DNA of 6,611 bases from an uncultured Verrucomicrobiota bacterium (GTDB lineage Bacteria; Verrucomicrobiota; Verrucomicrobiae; Opitutales; Opitutaceae). Both the position numbers and the translations under genes were made by a program. The DNA is taken from assembly GCA_946482165.1 (NCBI GenBank), contig CAMLQS010000288.1:1-6611 (forward strand), read 5' to 3'. The notes beneath the pieces were generated by a model. It saw only the letters and a program-made list of their open reading frames with translations, was not told the DNA's origin and did not search any database. Below are positions 1 through 5,400 of the stretch, piece by piece; within the stretch, counting starts at the first letter, position 1; each line of letters opens with the position of its first letter.

Positions 1-114
1 CACATCAACCTCTCCCAGTGCCTCGACGTCAACGGCACGGCCAACGCCTCGCCCGTGATCATGTGGTCCTACTGGGGCGGCAGCAACCAGCAGTGGTCGA
101 TTCAAAACCCCTGA
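1..114 (+). CDS. C-terminal end of a ricin-type beta-trefoil lectin domain protein (5' end outside window)
   Basis: Only the last 37 residues are visible, in frame from base 1 to a TGA at 112-114. They contain CLDVNG near the start and NQQW near the end, about 25 residues apart. This is the hallmark of one lobe of a ricin B / CBM13-like beta-trefoil, in which the QxW motif sits in the hydrophobic core and the CLDV strand helps shape the sugar pocket. Such domains bind galactose- or xylose-type glycans and are often C-terminal modules of secreted glycoside hydrolases or other extracellular enzymes. The protein ends four residues after the W-S-I strand, so the lectin domain is its last domain. 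The catalytic or other N-terminal part is outside the window and cannot be named. The lectin assignment is firm; the identity of the whole protein is unknown. Confidence 0.85.
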   Translation, partial: HINLSQCLDVNGTANASPVIMWSYWGGSNQQWSIQNP

Positions 115-140
115 GGTCGCCGCGTCTTGATTGATCGGTT

Positions 141-167
141 CCGCGCCCGGGTCCCCGCCGGGCGCGG
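141..167 (+). terminator. Perfect 10-bp GC hairpin between the lectin gene and the 324-aa gene
   Basis: Bases 141-150 (CCGCGCCCGG) are the exact reverse complement of 158-167, with a 7-nt loop (GTCCCCG). The stem starts 27 bases after the lectin stop and ends 15 bases before the next ATG. A stem this GC-rich would be very stable in RNA. No T-run follows on either strand, so it is not a classical intrinsic terminator. It could act as a terminator-like or RNA-stabilising 3' end for the lectin transcript, or limit ribosome access to the following gene. Structure is seen directly; function is inferred. Confidence 0.45.
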
Positions 168-182
168 CAACCCAAGCCCTCG

Positions 183-1157
183 ATGAACGCCAAAGCCTTC
201 GCCCTTTCCGCCCTCGCCGTCGCGGGACTCCTCGTGCTGCTCCAACGCCGCGGCGCCGCGCCATCATCCGACGCAGCGATCACGGCGACCGCACCGGCGA
301 AGGTCGCGAAAACAGAACCCGACCACCGGCGCATCGCCTCCGCCACGGACAAAAACGGACGCGCTCCGGAAACGAGACGGACCGGCGCCACGCCTTCCCG
401 TCCCGAGTCGGAAACCGCCGCGAACGTCGATGGCCTCCGCCTGGGCATCCCCGCGGAGCTGTTGCAGGATGCGAGAAAAACGGCCTCGGAGACCGCCGCG
501 CGCATCCCGGACAACGAAGCCGCCCTGAACGACGCCGGTTATTTCAACCATTCGCTCAACTCCGGCAATCCATCGAAAAAACTCTCTCTCCGCCTGGGCC
601 TGGACCCAGGGGCCGCGCAATCCATCGAGACGATTCTCTCCGCCGCCCACGCCGAACAAATCAAGGAACGCTTGGATGCCGAGCGGGCGAAGCTGGAGCG
701 CGAGGCGCGACTGCTCGCCGACGACCGCGAAGGCTACGTGAACTATCTGGCGCTCCAGACGATGCTATCGCGAGGCACGGCGCTTTCGGAGGATCAGCAG
801 GCGTTCTTCAACCGCTTCCAGCTCGCCCTCGGTCCCGACACGCCTCCGACAGCATCGTCGCCGTCCGCCAAGTGGTATGAGGACGCGAAGATCCTCGACG
901 CGATGAACCGGGCCCTCTCGCCCGCCAAACAAACCGAGCTTTCCGTCTACATCGCGGAGCAAAAACATCGCGATCAGGAAACCCAGGCCATGCACGCCCA
1001 GATGCGCGCCAACCAGATCGCCGAGCAACTCGGGCTCAGCAAAACGGACCAATCCACCTTGCTCGAATACCTGAAGGAGAATCCGAGCGCACCGAACGCG
1101 GAGATATCCGCGCTGCTCCCCGCCGAGCTCAGGACGCTGCTTCCCGCCGGGATGTAG
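183..1157 (+). CDS. Unrecognised membrane-anchored, alpha-helical periplasmic protein (324 aa)
   Basis: I do not recognise this family. The protein starts with a hydrophobic stretch (about residues 5-20, AFALSALAVAGLLVLL) followed by QRR. The positive charges lie after the stretch and there is no clear signal-peptidase site, so an anchored or uncleaved signal is plausible. Residues 24-80 are rich in Ala, Pro, Thr, Ser and Arg and look like a disordered linker. From about 85 to 300 the sequence is charged and helical, with a likely coiled-coil stretch at 156-180 (HAEQIKERLDAERAKLEREARL). Three similar short helix starts can be seen: LGLDPGAAQ (138-146), LSPAKQ (245-250) and LGLSKTDQ (283-290), loosely like the LxLTxxQ pattern of Spy/CpxP-type periplasmic chaperones. 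That resemblance is weak. No cysteine and no catalytic motif are visible. The ATG is chosen because it precedes the hydrophobic segment, but no Shine-Dalgarno sequence is present. The next gene lies 108 bp downstream on the same strand, so shared transcription is possible but not shown. Confidence 0.8.
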   Translation: MNAKAFALSALAVAGLLVLLQRRGAAPSSDAAITATAPAKVAKTEPDHRRIASATDKNGRAPETRRTGATPSRPESETAANVDGLRLGIPAELLQDARKTASETAARIPDNEAALNDAGYFNHSLNSGNPSKKLSLRLGLDPGAAQSIETILSAAHAEQIKERLDAERAKLEREARLLADDREGYVNYLALQTMLSRGTALSEDQQAFFNRFQLALGPDTPPTASSPSAKWYEDAKILDAMNRALSPAKQTELSVYIAEQKHRDQETQAMHAQMRANQIAEQLGLSKTDQSTLLEYLKENPSAPNAEISALLPAELRTLLPAGM

Positions 1158-1265
1158 TCCCGCGATCCCGACACCTTAAAAATACCCCACGAAACCAGTC
1201 TCCGGGCAGGGCGGAGCCGTGGGCCCGCTGCGGCTTGGATACCCCGGCCCGCCCGCCACCAAACT

Positions 1266-2363
1266 ATGTCCCATCTCCGCCTCCATCTCCGCTCGATCTT
1301 CGCCGCCGTCTTGGGATGCGGCCTGTGGCTTGCCTCCGCGGCGGCGGCGCTCCCGAGCGTCTGGCACTCCGACTTCGCTCCCGCGGCGGAGCTGGCGCGC
1401 CAAGCCGGAAAACAGAACCTCGTGCTCTTCTCCGGCCTAAAATGGGAGCCGTGGAGCCAGCGTCTCCAGGCCGACGTGCTCGCGACGTCCGAGTTTTCGG
1501 AAGCCATGGCCGCGGACTTCGTGCTTACCCACGTCGACCTCCCCGAAACGCCTCGTCCCGACGAGGAGTTAAGCGCGTCGGAGAAAAGCCACTACGCCCT
1601 CGCCCGCGATCTTCGTCTGCACGTGCTTCCCTCCTTCTTTCTCTGCACGCCCGAAGGCCGGCCTTACGACCTTGTCGGCTATCGCGATGGCGGCCCGCAG
1701 GCGCTTGTCCAGGAGATCCAAAAGAAACGCGCCGCGCATTCCGCTTTGACCAAAAAGCTCTCGACGCTGGAAGGCCCGCGGAGAGCCCGCGAAATCGATG
1801 CATGGCTGGAAACCCTTCCGGAGCCTTTGCGAACGCTGCAATCCGGGATGATCCAGACGATCATCGATTCCGACCCCGACGACTCCGCCGGCCTGCGGTC
1901 GAAGTATCGCGTCATGCTGCTGCTCCCGGAGGCCCGGCGTCTGCGTTATGCCTCGAACCTGGACGAGGCGGAAAAACTTTATCTGGAGATCCTCCGCGAA
2001 CAGCGCGCGGGCGGAGCCGAGGCCCGGCAGGATCTCTACTACGAATTGGCCGACGTGTATTTTCAGCGGAAGGACTACGACGCGCTGCTGGACACGCTGG
2101 ATCGCGCGATTTCCGTCGCGCCGGAGGGACCGCGCATGCCCGTGCTCAAGGAGATGATGGACGTGTTCACGCGCCAATGGCTCTACCTCCGATACGACCC
2201 GGAGCGGCTGAAAGCGGCCGACTACGAGGTCAAACGGGTGGAGCTCACGCCCGACGGCGCGCGGCGCCTCGCGAAAATCATCGACGAGGCCAAGGCCGTC
2301 GCTCCGGCCAGCACGAGGAACCAAGTCTTGGATCGGATGAGCGCCGAACTGACGGCTCGGTGA
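1266..2363 (+). CDS. Exported thioredoxin-fold protein with TPR-like C-terminal half, lacking the CxxC cysteines
   Basis: Residues 1-28 form a good signal peptide: basic start (R5, H7, R9), hydrophobic core FAAVLGCGLWLASAAAA and likely cleavage near A28. Residues 35-140 match the thioredoxin-like layout of the Thioredoxin_7/DUF255-type exported proteins common in Verrucomicrobiota and Planctomycetota: helix AAELARQAGK, strand NLVLFSG, then the active-site segment. A V-L-P-S segment around P122 fits the cis-proline loop, followed by strand FFLCTPEG and a GYRDG turn. Family members usually read W-C-x-W-C here; this protein reads KWEPWSQRL, with E61 and S64 where cysteines belong. C18 lies in the signal peptide and C127 lies in a strand after the cis-proline, so the mature protein cannot use a normal dithiol. 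Residues about 222-285 look like one or two TPR hairpins (LDEAEKLYLEIL, LYYELADVYFQRKDYDALLDTLDRAISVAP). A binding or scaffold role in the periplasm is therefore more likely than oxidoreductase activity. The start is set by the signal peptide; no Shine-Dalgarno is visible. It converges on the giant minus-strand gene with a 66-bp gap. Confidence 0.85.
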   Translation: MSHLRLHLRSIFAAVLGCGLWLASAAAALPSVWHSDFAPAAELARQAGKQNLVLFSGLKWEPWSQRLQADVLATSEFSEAMAADFVLTHVDLPETPRPDEELSASEKSHYALARDLRLHVLPSFFLCTPEGRPYDLVGYRDGGPQALVQEIQKKRAAHSALTKKLSTLEGPRRAREIDAWLETLPEPLRTLQSGMIQTIIDSDPDDSAGLRSKYRVMLLLPEARRLRYASNLDEAEKLYLEILREQRAGGAEARQDLYYELADVYFQRKDYDALLDTLDRAISVAPEGPRMPVLKEMMDVFTRQWLYLRYDPERLKAADYEVKRVELTPDGARRLAKIIDEAKAVAPASTRNQVLDRMSAELTAR

Positions 2364-2390
2364 CCGGATTCGCCGATCAGGCGAGCCCGG
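2364..2390. terminator. Candidate bidirectional terminator hairpin between convergent genes
   Basis: The structure begins immediately after the TGA of the thioredoxin-like gene. Bases 2364-2374 (CCGGATTCGCC) pair with 2380-2390 (GGCGAGCCCGG) over 11 positions: nine Watson-Crick pairs, one T-G wobble and one A-C mismatch. The loop is GATCA. It lies in the 66-bp gap between the two converging stop codons, the expected place for a terminator used from both sides. No T-run follows on either strand, so efficiency as an intrinsic terminator is uncertain. Confidence 0.45.
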
Positions 2391-2429
2391 CTATTCCGCC
2401 CCTCCTTCAAGCCGACTCGCCAAAACATC

Positions 2430-5400
2430 CTACGGCTGCGTCACCTTCACGCGGAGGAAGAGTCGCACGTCGGAAGAGATCGGGCGGGTGTGTCGGATCA
2501 GTTGATACGAGGCGTTGTCCTCGACTACGGTTTCCGACCCGACGGCGGCGCTCCAGGTGGAGAGGTTGACGCTTTCCTCGACGGCAAAGCCGAGATCCGT
2601 GGCATCCTTGGACCGGCGATAGAGGAACGCCAACGCGGGTGACATGGTATCGACGGCGGGAAGCAGGCCGGGTTCGGAGACAAGCGGGTCGCCCGCGAAG
2701 GCGCGTTCGAGCAGGTTGCTCACGCCGTCGCCATCCGGGTCGGCCGCGTCGGCGGCCTCGGGCAAGGAGGCCCACTCGGGGCCGAAGTGCTCGGCTCGCC
2801 ACTCGACCGCAGGCGAGACGGGCGTGGTGGGCGTGAAGGCGAGCGTGACGGAGGTCGAAGTCTGCTGGAGAACGAGCGTGCCGTAGTCGGAGAGCAGGCG
2901 ACCGCCGGTGTCGACGGTCACGACGCCGAGGGCGAAGTCGCCGGTCTTGTTCGAAGCGCTCAACACGGTCCAGCTGCGGGGCTGGGTCCAGAAGGCGTCG
3001 GTGAAGTTGACGGTCGAACCGGCCGAGTTGAACACCCCGTCGATCACCGCGCCGGTAGTGACGTTGACGACGCCGGCGGAAACGCGGCCGGCGGAGTCGG
3101 TCGAATCGCTGTTGGCGGGAAGCGTCCAACGCAGACGCGCGCCATTCGCATAGCCGAGCGTGCCCACGACGGTTTGGGCGCCGGCGGGATCGCCCGGAGC
3201 GTGGATGGAGCCGGAAGCGAAGGTGAGCGCGCCTTGGATCGTGCCCGAGCCGGAGAGCGTCGCGCCGCTGGCGACGGACACGGGGCCGGCGCCGAGCGAG
3301 CCGGCGACGCGAAGGCCGCCCGCGGAGACGGTGGTCGGCCCGGTGTAGGTGTTGGCGCCGGAGAGCGTGAGCGTGCCGGACCCCTGCTTGGTCAAGGCAA
3401 GCACCTGGCCGGCGGCGCCGTTCTGGAGCGAGCCCGAGAAGGTCGAGCTGGCGACGGAGTTGGTCGTGAGCGTGGACGTGCCGGCGGCGAGATTGGCGAT
3501 CACGCCACCCGCGCCGGAGAGCCGGCCCACGGTCGGGCTGAAGGCGTTGAGGTTGAGCGTGCCGCCATCGACGGCGAGGTTGCCGGTCGCCGCACCAAGC
3601 GCGGAGGCGTGGCCGAGCCGGAGTATGCCGGAGTTGAGCGTGGTGCCGCCGGAGTAGGTGTTGGCGCCGGAGAGGATGATCGTGCCCGTCGGGTTGGTCC
3701 CTTCCGCAACGGCCAGCCCGCGAGAACCGGAGATCACGCCGGTGAAGGCGGAGGTGGCGGCGGCCTGCGCGTCGGGATTGGCGGAGGTGATGGTGACGTC
3801 GTTGGCAAGGGTGACCGCGCCGCTGAAGTTCGTGTTTCGCCCGAGGCTGAAGGAGCCATTAAGAACGACGGGGTTCGTGACGGTGCGCGTGGCGAGGGAG
3901 GAGCGGATGTCGCCGCCGTTGATGCGGAGCGTCCCGGTGCCGATGGCGTTGTCGATGGCGAGCCGGAGCGAGCCGGAATTCAGATTGAGTCCGCCGGTGA
4001 AGGTGTTGGGGCCCGCGAGCACGACGGCGTTGTTGCCGACGATCGTCACGGCGCCGGCGCCGCCGGCGCCGTCCTTGATGAAGCTGTGCAGCACGATGTC
4101 CGCGCTCATGGGGGCGAGGACGAGTTCGTTGTTTGCGCCGACCAATATCCCGAAGGAGAAATCATTGGTGATATTCGCCCCGTCCCGGCCGATGGTGAAG
4201 GCGCCCGTGCCGGCGTTCATGAGACCGCCGATGGTCAGCAGGTCCGCCGCGTTGTTGCCCGGCTGGCGGGCTCCCGCACCCGTGTAGCGAATCGTGTTCA
4301 CGCTGCGGGCGAGGCCGGTCGCGCCGAGCGTGCCGGACCCGCTGACATCGTGGTTGGCGGTGCCGGTGCCGCCGGAGGCGATGCCGCCCCAGGCGCCGGT
4401 GGTCGCCTGCGGAATGGCGCCGGTGTAGGCCACGAGGTTGCCGGCGCCGTCACGGGTCGCGTAGGTGTGCCCTGCGGCGGAATTGTTCGCCGACACGCCG
4501 GCGCTCTTCACGGCGGCCCAAGGGCCGACGATGCCGGTGGAACCCGCGTTGACGAGGGTGCTGGAAGTCACCGCCCCGGCGCCGATGGACTTGTCGATGA
4601 GAAGCGTGGAGCCGGCGTTTCGGCTGACGGCTCCGGTGAGGGTGAAGGTTCGGCCCGCGGCGATCTTCCACGACTGATCTCCGGCGGCGAGAACGAGACC
4701 GGAAGCGATGGAGAGATTTTGCGTGGCCGCGCTCAGGTCGACGCCGCCGGAGCCGAGAGTCAGCGTATTACCCGCGCCGATACCAACGGCGCCGCCGGTG
4801 GAGCCGACGGCGATGCCGTTCAGGCCGATATTGGCGCCGAGGACGACCGAGTTGGCGCCGGAGAGCCCGCTCCAGCGGGCGGTGTCCCAGACGGTGGGAA
4901 GAACGGAGCCGGCCCAGCTGGCGGGCTGATTGAGCGCGACGGTGTTGTCGGCCTTGTCCAGGATCGAGGGGGCGCGAGGCGTCGCAACGAATTCGACGGA
5001 CTGGTCGCTCTCGCCGAAGGCGTTCACGGCCGTGACGACATAGTAGTAGGTCGTGCCGTTGACCACGGACACATCGATAAAGCCGGTGGTGGAAACGTCG
5101 CCGGAGACCGCCTCATAAGGACCGCCGCTGTTTGTGGACCGGAAGACCTTGTAAGAGACGGCTCCGGAAGAGCCGCTCCACGCGAGCGTCACGGTGCCGG
5201 GCGAGCCCGCCCCGGAAAGGCCGATGGGAGCGGAAGGCGCGGCGGCGTCGATCGGGTAGAAGACGACCGAGACGCCGGAAACATTTTGCTGCAAATGGAA
5301 GGAGCCGTAGGACGAAACGTCGCGGCCGCCTGAATCGGTGCTGACGGTGCCGAGCGTGAACTGGCCGGTCAGCGAAGTGGCGGTGAGGACCGGCCAGACA

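Noticed and set aside
131..880. A 249-codon plus-strand frame overlapping the 324-aa gene
   Set aside because: Arg/Pro-rich product typical of an off-frame in GC-rich DNA. The 183-1157 frame has a hydrophobic N-terminus and normal helical composition.
1148..1162. Hairpin CGGGA-TGTAG-TCCCG across the stop of the 324-aa gene
   Set aside because: Only five pairs and no following T-run; such short stems are expected by chance in this GC content.
1172..1184. AT-rich patch CCTTAAAAATACC as a promoter -10 for the thioredoxin-like gene
   Set aside because: The best hexamer TAAAAA matches TATAAT at only four positions and there is no TTGACA-like box about 17 bases upstream.
1644..1646. C127 of the thioredoxin-like protein as a replacement catalytic cysteine
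   Set aside because: It lies in the strand after the cis-proline rather than at the active-site helix, and no second cysteine remains in the mature protein to pair with it.
1235..2569. A 444-codon open frame overlapping the thioredoxin-like gene in another frame
   Set aside because: The product is Arg/Pro/Ala-rich with no recognisable domain and runs through both the convergent gap and the end of the opposite gene. The overlapping frame at 1266-2363 has a signal peptide and a recognisable fold.
3291..4052. Regularly spaced similar DNA segments resembling a CRISPR array
   Set aside because: The similarities follow codons of protein repeats, spacing is irregular and the intervening DNA is coding in the same frame.
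2787..5333. An 848-codon open frame on the plus strand, antisense to the giant gene
   Set aside because: The product is dominated by Gly, Arg, Ala, Glu and Asp without domains or a signal. It mirrors the repeat composition and GC-biased codons of the minus-strand gene, which has clear domain matches across the same span.
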